64,000 nucleotides of DNA from Gordoniibacillus chartarius. GTDB lineage: Bacteria > Bacillota > Bacilli > Paenibacillales > NBRC-103111. A program made the position numbers and the translations under genes. The notes beneath the pieces were generated by a model, which worked only from the letters and a program-made list of their open reading frames with translations, did not search any database and had not been told where the DNA came from. This document shows positions 16,395 through 24,924 of the stretch, piece by piece. The stretch spans positions 12,950 through 76,949 of the forward strand of contig NZ_JBHLWN010000082.1 of NCBI RefSeq assembly GCF_042432825.1, read 5' to 3'. How positions within the stretch are numbered: position 1 is the first letter of the stretch; the number at the start of each line of letters is the position of its first letter.

Positions 16395-16421
16395 AAAAAA
16401 CCGACCCATTCAGGTCGGTCT
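16395..16421 (-). terminator. Terminator of the envelope operon
   Basis: CCGACC/GGTCGG stem with a short loop (16401-16418); on the minus strand a run of six T follows. It lies just past the stop of the polysaccharide deacetylase gene. Confidence 0.8.
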
Positions 16422-16442
16422 CTTCGCATGTATCGTATCGAA

Positions 16443-17165
16443 TCAGGCCGGTTCAGCCAAATGCTCGTCAATCCGTTTAAACGCATAGCCTTGCTTGGAC
16501 GCTTCCTCGAGAAACTCCCGCAGCGCTTGCAGCATGTGAGCCGGTGCGTCCCGATCGGCCCCGAACGTCTGCCCGCTGTCGTGCAGGACGATCACGTCGC
16601 CGTTCTTCAGCTTCTTCAGCAGCTGCTGCTTGATACGCTCCGACCCGCCGCGGCTAACCCAATCGCCGACAATAAGGGACCACAGTACGACGCGAAACTT
16701 CCGGAACAAGAAAAAATCGAACAAGTTGAACACGCCCCAAGGCGGCCGATAATGAATCGGCTTGACGCCGATGATCCGCTCGATCGTGCGAATCGAATCG
16801 CGCAGCTGGCCGCGTACCTTCCACGGGCTCATGAGCCCGTTCGTGTGGTGCACGTAGTTATGAACGCCGACCAGGTGTCCTTCCTGATGCATGCGCCGGA
16901 TCAGCTCCGGATGCTTCTCCGCCTTAGAACCCAAGACGAAGAACGTGGCCTTCACGTTGTACTGCTGCAGCAGATCGAGCAGCTGCGGCGTGTACTGCGG
17001 GTCCGGTCCGTCATCGAACGTCAGCGCAACGCCTTGCTGGCCGCTCGCCTCTTTGTATGCACCCAAGCCGAACACGCGAATCAGAATAGTAGGAATAATG
17101 GTATAAATGCTTAGTACGATTAATGAAAAAAAGAATAAATCGTCCAAACCCCTCACTCCCTTCAT
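16443..17165 (-). CDS. Polysaccharide deacetylase (NodB homology domain), membrane-anchored
   Basis: 240 aa from the ATG at 17165; the ribosome site is weak and a GTG at 17177 is possible. An N-terminal transmembrane helix (about 5-27) anchors a carbohydrate-esterase family 4 domain with ALTFDDGPDP (motif 1, metal and catalytic Asp), VHNYVHHTN (motif 2, similar to the H-S/T-xx-H metal ligands), YRPPWG (motif 3) and IVLHDSGQ (motif 5). Such enzymes remove N- or O-acetyl groups from peptidoglycan, chitin-like or other envelope sugars using a divalent metal. Last gene of a four-gene envelope operon. Confidence 0.88.
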   Translation of the reverse strand: MKGVRGLDDLFFFSLIVLSIYTIIPTILIRVFGLGAYKEASGQQGVALTFDDGPDPQYTPQLLDLLQQYNVKATFFVLGSKAEKHPELIRRMHQEGHLVGVHNYVHHTNGLMSPWKVRGQLRDSIRTIERIIGVKPIHYRPPWGVFNLFDFFLFRKFRVVLWSLIVGDWVSRGGSERIKQQLLKKLKNGDVIVLHDSGQTFGADRDAPAHMLQALREFLEEASKQGYAFKRIDEHLAEPA

Positions 17166-17225
17166 TAGCCCGCACACCGCGCCGCAAAGCGCTGCGGGCG
17201 GGGGCGGACTTCATTTTCACAAAGC

Positions 17226-17900
17226 TTAACCGGAGGCCTTCTGCTTCCGCTTCTTGGCCATCCAATTGATTGCGCCGAGCACGAGGAAGATCGCGCCGCC
17301 GATCGCTCCCCAAATCAGCGAGCCGTGCCGAAGCCCCTCGAACAGCCCCGCGAATGCGATCGTGTACGGAATGAGGCCGACTGCCGACGTCCACGTGTAC
17401 GTCCACATGTTGACCTTCAGCAGTCCCGCGGCATAATTGACAAAATGATACGGCACCAGCGGCAGGAACCGGATGATCAGCAGCCCGAGCGTCTCCCGCT
17501 TGTGGAGCCACTCTTCGACTTTGATTTTGTATGGTTCCAGCATGTCTCCGAAGAGAGGCTTCGCCAGCCACTTGCTCAAATACAACCCGCCGAGCGCTCC
17601 GATTACGCCCCCGATGAACGAATAGAAGCCGCCCCATAACGGTCCGTAAATTTCCATGAGAGCAATAGTCGTGAACTCGCCGGGCACCGGCAGCACATTG
17701 ACCAGCGCCTGTACGGCAATACCGACGACGATGCCCGTCAGCCCGTAATCCCGAATTAAAGCCATAAGCCGCTGTGCTTCCCCGATATGAAGCAAATATG
17801 CATAATACACACAGGACCCTATAATCAACAGCAGCCCGATCCCGCTGATCCAGCGTAAATTGCGCTGCTTCGGCACTTCCATTCCCTTCACCTCAATCAT
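17226..17900 (-). CDS. VTT-domain (TVP38/TMEM64, DedA-like) membrane protein
   Basis: 224 aa, five to six hydrophobic segments. The VTT/SNARE-associated domain is recognisable by a Pro-Gly entry (VLPVPGEFTTIALMEIYGPLWG), the Gly-rich FIGGVIGALGGLYLSKWL and the later FLPLVPYHFVNYAAGLL. Relatives act as lipid scramblases or carrier recyclers in the cytoplasmic membrane. An alternative ATG at 17882 has GAGGTG 6 bases upstream and may be the true start. It sits between a lipid-type glycosyltransferase and a deacetylase, which fits a role in envelope lipid or glycan assembly. Confidence 0.85.
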   Translation of the reverse strand: MIEVKGMEVPKQRNLRWISGIGLLLIIGSCVYYAYLLHIGEAQRLMALIRDYGLTGIVVGIAVQALVNVLPVPGEFTTIALMEIYGPLWGGFYSFIGGVIGALGGLYLSKWLAKPLFGDMLEPYKIKVEEWLHKRETLGLLIIRFLPLVPYHFVNYAAGLLKVNMWTYTWTSAVGLIPYTIAFAGLFEGLRHGSLIWGAIGGAIFLVLGAINWMAKKRKQKASG

Positions 17901-17924
17901 AGGTTCCCTAAGCGCCCATGCGCT

Positions 17925-19064
17925 TTATACCGATGCCAGCTTCTCCCTCTCCAAGGACACCATGGACAGCACGTCCTTCACGATCAGGTCGGCCGCATCG
18001 CCCTTATGGACCGCGGCCATCCGGGATTTCATCCCATACGCCACGGCCGAGTCCGAAAGGAAGCGATGCAGCTGCTCCTCCAGCTCATGGATGTTCGCCG
18101 CCACATGGGCCATCCCCATCTCGGCAAAATACTTCGCGTTCTCCTTCTCCTGGCCGGCGAACGGCTTATAAATGAACACCGGCAGCTTCAGCGCCAGCGC
18201 CTCCGACAGCGTAATGCCTCCCGCCTTCGTAACTATGCAGGTGGAGAGCGCCATCAGCTCGTGAATATGCTCCACATAGCCGAATACATGAACGCCTTCA
18301 TTGCCGGCGAACAGCTGCTTCAGCTTATTTTCCATCTTTTGGTTGCGCCCGCAGACGATCGCAACGTCGCAATGGTCCTGATGCCGCAGCCTGTCGGCCA
18401 GCTCCTCGATATGATGAAGCACACCGTACGAGCCGGCCGATATGAGCACAAGCCGCTTGGACGGGTTCCAGCCCGGGAGGTACCGGCAGCCGGAAGCACT
18501 CGCTTCCAGAAACGCCGGCCGAATCGGAATGCCCGTTACTTTAACCCGCTCTGCCGTCGCCGCCCGCTTGAGCAGCAGCTCGGTCTTCAGCTCTTCCGTC
18601 GCCACGTAGTAGCGATCCGTATCGGGATGCGTCCAGCGCATGTGCAGTGCGTAATCCGTAATGACTACGCAAGCCGGAATCCCGAGCTCGCGCCCGATAT
18701 CCGCAGCCGCGCCGAACGGGAACGTGGAGATGATGACGTCCGGGCGGGTCTGCTCGATGAGCGCCTTCAGCTTTCTTTTGCCAAGATAATTGAAATATTT
18801 GCCGATCGAGCCGTCCGTCCGCGTATCCCGCGTGACATAATAGCTCCACCCGTAATAGTCGAGGCCGTATTGCGAAGTTACCGTGCTCTTCAAATACAGC
18901 TTGGTCGAAATCGAATTGAGCAGCGGATGCGCTTCCTTCATCAAATCGACGATCTGCACGTTCTTAATCCCATATTGTGCGAGCCGCTGTTTCAGTGCAT
19001 TGGATACTTGAAGATGGCCGTCCCCGTAACTTGCTGTCAGAATCATGACGTGTGGATTCCACAC
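17925..19064 (-). CDS. MGDG-synthase/UgtP-like glycosyltransferase (diacylglycerol glycosyltransferase family)
   Basis: 379 aa from a GTG at 19064 with AGGGAGG about 7-8 bases before it. The N-terminal MGDG_synth domain shows LTASYGDGHLQVS (acceptor-side loop), a YGWSYYVTRD region and FPFGAAADIGRELGIP; the C-terminal GT28-type Rossmann domain shows VLISAGSYG and the donor-binding region CIVTKAGGITLSEALALKLPVFIYKP. UgtP of B. subtilis transfers glucose from UDP-glucose to diacylglycerol to anchor lipoteichoic acid; the related YkoN is less defined. The adjacent YkoP-like gene mirrors the B. subtilis ykoN-ykoP pairing. Confidence 0.87.
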   Translation of the reverse strand: MWNPHVMILTASYGDGHLQVSNALKQRLAQYGIKNVQIVDLMKEAHPLLNSISTKLYLKSTVTSQYGLDYYGWSYYVTRDTRTDGSIGKYFNYLGKRKLKALIEQTRPDVIISTFPFGAAADIGRELGIPACVVITDYALHMRWTHPDTDRYYVATEELKTELLLKRAATAERVKVTGIPIRPAFLEASASGCRYLPGWNPSKRLVLISAGSYGVLHHIEELADRLRHQDHCDVAIVCGRNQKMENKLKQLFAGNEGVHVFGYVEHIHELMALSTCIVTKAGGITLSEALALKLPVFIYKPFAGQEKENAKYFAEMGMAHVAANIHELEEQLHRFLSDSAVAYGMKSRMAAVHKGDAADLIVKDVLSMVSLEREKLASV

Positions 19065-19107
19065 GGGCAATCCTCCCTTGTCTCAGTAAGAATGGCATTC
19101 CTTGCAA

Positions 19108-19698
19108 CTATCTACGCACATGCTCGTTCTTTTGTTGCATCAATTGCTTCGCGGAGATAGCGAGCAGTTTCGGCTCGAAGCGCACCTTGCTCGTCTGCGA
19201 CCGCTCTTTGCCTTCCGGATGAATAACATACAATAAGGCCGTTAAATATATCTGGGTCATCATGCGAAACATACCCGCCGGCAAATCCAGCACGGTAAAG
19301 CCGAGCCGCTGCGTCCCCCGGTGAATCATCGTAATGCCGTAGACACCCTTCGCGCCGGCAAACTCCGGCTCCGTCTCCATTCTCTCGGCAATGACGGGCA
19401 AAATATGCTTCGTATCGTGAATGAGTCGGGCCGCCAGCTGTACGATCGAAGGCAGCTCGACGCCCAAACCGACCAGCATCCGATTGTTGAAGTGGAGCTC
19501 AACCACCTTATCGCCCGAAACGATCCGTTCATGATCGGGAAAAACGATATCCTGCCCCTTATACTTACATACCCGATAATAAAACAACGGACTCGCCGAA
19601 TCGATAGGCTTTACTCCAAACCATGTATGGAACAAGCGCTCCCATGTCAGCCACGCCCCTACCATCCATCGTTTGCGTCTGCTCAGCTTGACGTGCAT
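19108..19698 (-). CDS. YkoP-like protein
   Basis: 196 aa from the ATG at 19698 (an ATG at 19710 is possible; AGAGG lies just before it). Soluble or peripherally membrane-bound, basic N-terminus (MHVKLSRRKRWM). Conserved-looking blocks are SPLFYYRVCKYKGQDIVFPD, VVELHFNN and YGITMIHRGTQRLGFTVLDLP. The resemblance is to YkoP of B. subtilis and the YkoP-like domain, which has no established activity. First gene of the four-gene operon with the UgtP-like glycosyltransferase, 43 bases upstream of it. A lipid-glycan related role is inference from context. Confidence 0.72.
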   Translation of the reverse strand: MHVKLSRRKRWMVGAWLTWERLFHTWFGVKPIDSASPLFYYRVCKYKGQDIVFPDHERIVSGDKVVELHFNNRMLVGLGVELPSIVQLAARLIHDTKHILPVIAERMETEPEFAGAKGVYGITMIHRGTQRLGFTVLDLPAGMFRMMTQIYLTALLYVIHPEGKERSQTSKVRFEPKLLAISAKQLMQQKNEHVRR

Positions 19699-19964
19699 GT
19701 CCGTTCCCATCCTCTTCGAAGGTATTCGCCAGTGCAAGCATCCAACACGACTATTATATCTGTATTTAACGCTGAAAGGAATTCATTCCCTTAATCTTAA
19801 GAAAATGATAAGATAAGCTCCTGTTCGAAGCTTTCTCCACAAAGCATGACCCTGCGCAAGAAGAAGCTAACCACGCCAAGCAGAGCGAGTATTTCGCCAA
19901 GCGAAATGTTGAAGCTCTGAAGCGGTAAGATACGCTCTTTGACCCGGAGCCTTTCCACAGACAA

Positions 19965-19994
19965 ATAACGCCCCGGCCCAGGCGGCCGGAGCGT
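19965..19994 (-). terminator. Terminator of the phosphate transporter gene
   Basis: CCGGCC/GGCCGG inner stem extended by ACGC/GCGT with one mismatch, just downstream of the pit stop codon. The minus-strand T tract is short. Confidence 0.5.
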
Positions 19995-20041
19995 CATTAA
20001 AGGCACTGCGTATATCGCGATTCCTTCATCGGCTTGCTGCA

Positions 20042-21172
20042 TTAAATACCGGCGCCCTCTTCGTTGAAGGAGCGCTTCTCCGCCTGCTCGGAATCGTACA
20101 GACTCTTCAGGCCGATCAGCGAAACGAGCACGCCGACCATGACGACGATCAAATACGGAGCCGGTTCGACGAGCAGCTTCACAAGAGTGAAGGAGACGAC
20201 CATCGAAAGCAGCGGGGAAACGAGCCATACCTTCAAGATCTTCGTCACGATCCCCTTCTGCCACAGCCGGAACCCGTGATCCGCCGATCCGATGCCGAGT
20301 ATCGCCGTTGTCGTAATCTGCGTCAGCGGAACCGGCATGCCGAGCAGCGAGGAAATAATGACAAGCGTTCCTCCGGTACCGGAAATCGTAATGCCTTGCA
20401 GCAGCGACATCTTTGTAATCTTCTTCCCGTTCGTCTCCAGCACCCGGCCGCCCAGCAGCAGCGCACCGGCCGCTACGAACAAGCCGCCCCAGAACACGCC
20501 GCTGCCGGTACCCATCAGGCCGGCGCCGACAAGCGGTCCGACGGCGTTCGCTACGTTGTTCATCCCCGCGGAGAACGCTTCCGTAAAGCCGGCAAGCGCC
20601 ACAAGCAGCATTAACGCCTTCGTCCACCAGCCTTTCCCTTCGCCCCTCCATTTCGGGTTGCTGCGTTCCAGGCGGCGAATGATGCAGCCCGCTCCCCAGG
20701 CGAAGAGGAAGGCGATCACCGGCAGGATGAACCAGAACGATACGATGACGAGAAGCTTGCTGACAAACAGCTTCTCATAGGCAACCCCTACGCCAACGAC
20801 GGCGCCGACGGTCACCTCGCTGGTTGACAGCGGAATGCCGAGCAGGTTGGCCCCGAACAACGTGATCGTAGACGACAGCAAAATAATGATGACGAGATGC
20901 ACCGTCAGCAAGGACGAAGGGATAATTCCCGACCCCAGCGTCTTGACCACCTCGCCGCCGCCCAAATAAGCGCCCAAGAACACACCTGCGGCCACAATGC
21001 ATAAAGCGACAAGCTTGCTCTTAATCGCACCGCTGCCGTAAGCGACGCCCATCGAAGCGGCGGCACCGCTGGCGCCGATGTTCATGGCGAAGAACAGCGC
21101 AATGGCTATCGCAATCCAAGTCTCCCACACAGCTCCTTCAACCTCTCTCTCTACCCAATTGTATATCCTCAT
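20042..21172 (-). CDS. pit: PiT-family inorganic phosphate transporter
   Basis: 376 aa from the ATG at 21172, chosen because GGAG lies 4-5 bases upstream and the promoter places the transcript start near 21189, after the longer alternative ATG at 21193. PHO4 family: two inverted homologous halves, each with the signature Gly-x-Asn/Ser-x-x-Ala region (MNIGASGAAASMGVAYGSGA in the first half, AGMNNVANAVGPLVGA in the second), and about ten membrane helices. It imports metal-phosphate or sulfate using the ion gradient. No PhoU/Pit accessory (DUF47) gene is adjacent, unlike in many Firmicutes. Confidence 0.88.
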   Translation of the reverse strand: MRIYNWVEREVEGAVWETWIAIAIALFFAMNIGASGAAASMGVAYGSGAIKSKLVALCIVAAGVFLGAYLGGGEVVKTLGSGIIPSSLLTVHLVIIILLSSTITLFGANLLGIPLSTSEVTVGAVVGVGVAYEKLFVSKLLVIVSFWFILPVIAFLFAWGAGCIIRRLERSNPKWRGEGKGWWTKALMLLVALAGFTEAFSAGMNNVANAVGPLVGAGLMGTGSGVFWGGLFVAAGALLLGGRVLETNGKKITKMSLLQGITISGTGGTLVIISSLLGMPVPLTQITTTAILGIGSADHGFRLWQKGIVTKILKVWLVSPLLSMVVSFTLVKLLVEPAPYLIVVMVGVLVSLIGLKSLYDSEQAEKRSFNEEGAGI

Positions 21173-21195
21173 TCTACTCCGAAATCCCCACAATG

Positions 21196-21224
21196 ACCAT
21201 AGGATAACCTTGATTTTATTTCAA
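21196..21224 (-). promoter_or_regulatory. SigA-type promoter of the phosphate transporter gene
   Basis: On the minus strand: TTGAAA (21224-21219), a 17-bp spacer and TATGGT (21201-21196), about 24 bases before the chosen start. Confidence 0.55.
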
Positions 21225-21579
21225 AATCTTATTTAGTCGGTAAAATCGCTGGTCTTGCGTATAGGGAGAAGCGTGATATCGGTCTATCTCGGTAACAGTA
21301 TATTCCGTTTTGGCAGCAACGTAACTGTTCTGCCCAAATTCACTGGGGAGAGTGCCGGGGGTTCGGAGGGATCGCGTGCATGGGGGCGGCCTTGGTGTGC
21401 CGACCGAGAAAGGTGCGTGGGATGTAAGGCGCTGACCGTAAGAACTTTGGGGAGGTGGAGGTTAGCAGGTGACCGTGAGCGGCCAGTGCAGCGGAGTCGA
21501 CTGACCGCAGGCGGTAGTGTTCTGAACGCGGATGGAGCATGAAGCGTGAAGCCGGCTGCCCGTCAGTCGCCCATGTATA
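21225..21579. other. Intergenic stretch without a recognisable gene
   Basis: About 355 bases between the pit promoter and the DUF2536 gene. An open frame on the plus strand (21255-21542) has no ribosome site and an implausible Arg/Gly/Trp-rich product, so it is not called. No hairpin with a T run was noticed. Confidence 0.5.
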
Positions 21580-21795
21580 TCAGGTTGATGTCTTCAGCTG
21601 AAAATGGACGAGCGCCGTATACAGCAGCTTGCTCCGGTTCGGGTCAAACGTGACTTGGTGCTGGACGGATTTGACCTCCAGCAGGAGCGCTTTGTTTTTG
21701 TCGATCTGCTCTTCGATGATCCGCTCCAATGATTTGATATCATACGCCTCGTACAGCTCGATTTTCGTTTCCAGCTTGTCCAGGATAAAATCCAT
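21580..21795 (-). CDS. DUF2536 family small protein (YrzA-like)
   Basis: 71 aa, start ATG 21795 behind AAGGAG. Small soluble protein: an amphipathic helix-rich N-terminus (MDFILDKLETKIELYEA, then SLERIIEEQIDKNKALLLEV) followed by a beta segment (VQHQVTFDPNRSKLLYTALVHFQLK). Size and pattern match the DUF2536 family common in Bacillales (B. subtilis YrzA). No function is established for the family. A TATAAT-like element lies about 40 bases upstream. Appears to be a single-gene unit. Confidence 0.7.
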   Translation of the reverse strand: MDFILDKLETKIELYEAYDIKSLERIIEEQIDKNKALLLEVKSVQHQVTFDPNRSKLLYTALVHFQLKTST

Positions 21796-22049
21796 GTGGC
21801 GATCGCTCCTTATGACTTAATATGGAATGCATTATAGCACAAAGAGCCGTTCATGCTCGAAAATCAAATGTTCAATAGTGAAAGGACGATTGCATACCGG
21901 ACAACGACCCGACAGTTGAAAATGCCGCAGCTTACTCTGGTTCGCCCCCGCCTCATCTCCGCCATCTTTCTTCAGTAAAACACCTGCTATGCTATGCGGA
22001 ATTTCTCCGGCTAATTGCAATAGAAACGTCGGTTTTTTCCATCTTAAAT

Positions 22050-22181
22050 GGAAAACCTCCGCCTAAAATTGCGTCAATTGACGGAAATCGTAGATTGGGC
22101 CGAAGTTAGGGGGAGTTTTTCCGTCTAGATGCCTCATTTCGGTTTTTTTGCCTGTAATTAGAGGGAGCATTTCCAGCTAGT
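22050..22181. repeat. Interspersed non-coding repeat, family A, copy 1
   Basis: This 132-base stretch lines up end to end with 53400-53530 (131 bases). Both open with GGAAAACCTC then GCCTAA and close with TAGAGGGAG and TTTCCAG, differing at scattered bases. It is AT-richer than its surroundings and has no open frame. It explains most of the 561-bp gap 21796-22357; the rest holds nothing I recognise. Confidence 0.65.
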
Positions 22182-22357
22182 CCACGGCCATTCCCCTCGT
22201 GCACGACAAGAGCAAGTCCCGGTTGCCTTTCCTCCGCCTTGCCCCCGCTCCATACCGCTCCGCGCCCGGAAACAAAATTCAACACCATCTTCAGTCCATT
22301 GTAATAGGGCAACAAAAAAACAGCCAGACGGTTCATCCCCGCCCAGCCGTTTTCCCC

Positions 22358-22816
22358 CTACCATCCAAAATCCAGCGTCTTGCCTGTTTCGCACAGCGTC
22401 TTGATATTGCTCAATATCATCCACCAATGCTTCTCGGCGTTCTCGTACGAGGCGTTGTCCGGCGACCACTGATCGTTCACCAGCGTCAGCTTCGTGCAGC
22501 CGCCCATCGTCTCCAGCGTGTATGTAATGCGCGACGTACGCGTTTCGTGGTCGGCAGCGTATGTTGCCCCCGGGTGCTCGGTCATGCTCAGCAGCTTGTT
22601 CGGCTCATAAGCGAGGATTGTGCCGTACACATGGACGACATCCGGCCCCTCCGCGCCCGGTCCGATATATTCATACGGAGCGCCCGCCTCGAAAGTGGAA
22701 TGAATGACGCTGCCGAAGAACGTCTGCCGCGTACCTTCCGGCGAGACGAGAGCGTTCCAGACGGTTTCCGGCGCCGCTCCGATATAGAATTCATACTTCA
22801 AATCCCTCTGCTCCAT
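22358..22816 (-). CDS. SRPBCC / AHSA1-like protein
   Basis: 152 aa from the ATG at 22816, behind AAGGAG. START-like helix-grip fold of the AHSA1 family: KYEFYIGAAPETVWNALVSPEG at the N-terminus (substrate pocket entry), a central beta-sheet (YEYIGPG, HVYGTILAYEPNKLLSMTE) and a long C-terminal helix with ENAEKHWWMILSNIKTLCETG. Such proteins bind hydrophobic ligands or act as Hsp90-like cofactors; the bacterial function is usually unknown. Divergent from an AraC-type regulator with about 97 bases between starts, so the two may share regulation. Confidence 0.85.
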   Translation of the reverse strand: MEQRDLKYEFYIGAAPETVWNALVSPEGTRQTFFGSVIHSTFEAGAPYEYIGPGAEGPDVVHVYGTILAYEPNKLLSMTEHPGATYAADHETRTSRITYTLETMGGCTKLTLVNDQWSPDNASYENAEKHWWMILSNIKTLCETGKTLDFGW

Positions 22817-22913
22817 AATTCGCGCTCCTTGTCCCTGCGGATGTGATAGTATTACTATAGCAGCCCGAGACGGAAACATATTGTAAAAACGCGACAATAG
22901 GAGCGTGAACATT

Positions 22914-23738
22914 GTGCATGCAAGCTCCCCTATGCCCAGCATGGGCGTACTGAAGCTGGCCGGCAGCGGGGACCGGTTTCAATTGAGCCGTGTCGCCCCT
23001 TCCCCGGAAGCAGGCCGATTCGTCCTGCATTACTGGATCGTGCGTTGGAACATTCCCGAGCCGTTCACCCATCGGCAGGAGGTCGTCCCGAACCCCTGTG
23101 TCAACCTCGTCGTCGAGCCGGGCCGAACGTTGATTTATGGCGCGGCGAAGGCCAAATATGCGAAGGAGCTTACCGGTCAAGGCTGCGTCTTCGGCGTCAA
23201 GTTCAGGCCGGGCGGCTTCTATCCGTTCTTCGGCAAACCGATGGACAGCCTGGCGGAGCGGCCGATACCGGTGTCGAACGTATTCCCGGCGGCCGGCGCC
23301 GCCCTAGAGGCCGATCTGCTGACGATGAACGATGACAATCGAATGGCGGCCTATATGGAGAACATTATTGTTCAGAGATTACCGAAGCCGGACGATAACG
23401 TCGAGCTCATTCATCAAATCATCGAGCAAGTCAAGGCCGATCACGGCCTCACGAAGGTCGATGAGCTTTGCGAGCGCTTCTTCATCCATAAGCGCAAGCT
23501 GCAGCGGCTCTTCGAGCAGTATGTCGGCGTCAGTCCCAAGTGGATCATACGGCTCTACCGGCTGCAGAACGCAGCCGAGCTGATCGATCGGGGCGAAACG
23601 CACGATTGGCTGCGGCTGTCGATGGATTTGGGGTATCATGATCAGGCTCATTTTATTAAGGAGTTTAAAGCGGTTATTGGTAAGACGCCCGAGGAATACA
23701 TGAGGCAGCCGGCTGGAGGGCAAGCAAGCCATGCCTAA
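22914..23738 (+). CDS. AraC-family transcriptional regulator
   Basis: 274 aa from a GTG at 22914 with AGGAG about 10 bases upstream; a GTG at 22905 is too close to that site. The N-terminal half is a ligand-binding beta-barrel of the type with NPCVNLVVEPG and FGVKFRPGGFYPFFG (DUF6597-like). The C-terminal half carries two helix-turn-helix motifs: VDELCERFFIHKRKLQRLFEQYVGVSP and SMDLGYHDQAHFIKEFKAVIGKTPEEY, the typical AraC signature. Its end overlaps the next gene by eight bases. Targets may include the divergent AHSA1 gene and the downstream phospholipase-like gene. Confidence 0.9.
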   Translation: MHASSPMPSMGVLKLAGSGDRFQLSRVAPSPEAGRFVLHYWIVRWNIPEPFTHRQEVVPNPCVNLVVEPGRTLIYGAAKAKYAKELTGQGCVFGVKFRPGGFYPFFGKPMDSLAERPIPVSNVFPAAGAALEADLLTMNDDNRMAAYMENIIVQRLPKPDDNVELIHQIIEQVKADHGLTKVDELCERFFIHKRKLQRLFEQYVGVSPKWIIRLYRLQNAAELIDRGETHDWLRLSMDLGYHDQAHFIKEFKAVIGKTPEEYMRQPAGGQASHA

Positions 23739-24678
23739 TTTGTGGACGCACGTATTGTTCGGGGAAGCGCTGGCCGGGCGGCTCGGCTTCCGGCTCGATC
23801 TGGAGGCGGCGGGGCAGCTGAACTTGTACCGCCTTGGCTGCCAGGGACCGGACCTGCTGTTCTTCCACCGCTTCCTGCCGTGGCAGCGCGGCTCGATGAC
23901 GCAGCTGGGCAGCGCTATGCACGAGCGGCATTGCGGGCCGGTGCTGATGGATTTCGCCGACAAAGCCCGGGAGCATGGAGCGGATTCGGCTCTGGCGCGC
24001 TATGTGCTCGGCTTCTTCACCCACCATGTGCTGGACCGGACGATGCATCCGTATGTGTTTTACCGCAGCGGATATCGAAAATGGGATCACCAGCGGTTCG
24101 AAGTCGCAATGGACACGCTGCTCGTGCACCGTATGCGGGGGATCGAAACGTGGCGCTTTCCGGCCTGGAAGCTCATCTACAACGGCCCTTCGCTGCCGGA
24201 CAGCGTAACGGATATGCTGGCGGCGACGGCGTCCGCTTATTATCCCGAGTTAACGGGCCCCTACGACAGCTCGGATTGGCAGCAGGCATACCTCGATATG
24301 GTGCGAGCACATCGGCTGTTCCACGACCCGTCCGGCCTGAAGACGCTGCTGACGCTCGGCCGCATCGCCCCGCTCGCCTACAAGCGCCGCCCGCCCGCCG
24401 CAGACTTCCTCAACGAAGCCCGGCGCGAATGGCGTCATCCGTCGGATATGGCCGTCGTCTCTACGGCTTCCATCATGGATATGTGGGACGACGCGATGGC
24501 GGAGGGCGAGCACATTTTGCGGACGGCTTTGTCTTATTGGACCGTGAAGCATCCTGCCGCCGCGGAAGAGGCCCGCCGCGAACTGGCCGGGCTCATCGGC
24601 AACCGCACGTACGACAGCGGCCTGCCCTGTGAGGAGCCGCTGCCGCTGCAGTATGCGGACCCGATTTTTGTAAGGTGA
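23731..24678 (+). CDS. Zinc-dependent phospholipase C family protein
   Basis: 315 aa; ATG at 23731 behind GGAGGG, inside the end of the AraC gene. The Zn_dep_PLPC pattern is seen: MPNLWTHVLFGEAL (first His), RLGCQGPDLLFFHRFLPW (Asp/His), HERHCGPVL, then YVLGFFTHHVLDRTMHPYVFY with the conserved His-His/Asp/His cluster that binds zinc. No signal peptide, so it is probably cytoplasmic, unlike the secreted alpha-toxin-type enzymes. Members of this branch are of unknown substrate. Followed by an intrinsic terminator. Confidence 0.85.
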   Translation: MPNLWTHVLFGEALAGRLGFRLDLEAAGQLNLYRLGCQGPDLLFFHRFLPWQRGSMTQLGSAMHERHCGPVLMDFADKAREHGADSALARYVLGFFTHHVLDRTMHPYVFYRSGYRKWDHQRFEVAMDTLLVHRMRGIETWRFPAWKLIYNGPSLPDSVTDMLAATASAYYPELTGPYDSSDWQQAYLDMVRAHRLFHDPSGLKTLLTLGRIAPLAYKRRPPAADFLNEARREWRHPSDMAVVSTASIMDMWDDAMAEGEHILRTALSYWTVKHPAAAEEARRELAGLIGNRTYDSGLPCEEPLPLQYADPIFVR

Positions 24679-24694
24679 GATATTGGGTAGAAGG

Positions 24695-24720
24695 AAAGCC
24701 TGCCACTGTGCAGGCTTTTG
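24695..24720 (+). terminator. Terminator after the phospholipase-like gene
   Basis: AAAGCCTGC (24695-24703) pairs with GCAGGCTTT (24710-24718) around a six-base loop, ending in T. The remaining bases up to 24924 hold no recognised element. Confidence 0.8.
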
Positions 24721-24924
24721 TGTTAAGCTGGGTTTCCCTTGCGCGATCGCTGAATTCGGTCGTATGAACAAAGTCCCCCCGCATTTCGCATGATGCCGCT
24801 GCCGACTATTCAGCCCGTCCACTAGCAACACCTCTAAATTTGTCCAATTGATGCGTATAGTCCTCAGAAAATACCGCAAAATACCCGAAACGAACGAAAA
24901 AGGCTGCGATTTGGAGGGAACGCT

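Noticed and set aside
21832..22020. 62-codon minus-strand frame ending in a Cys-Pro-x-Cys segment (RCPVCNRPFTIEH)
   Set aside because: One Cys-x-x-Cys pair only, no ribosome site near a start codon, and upstream part looks random; it may be chance. Conservation would be needed to call it.
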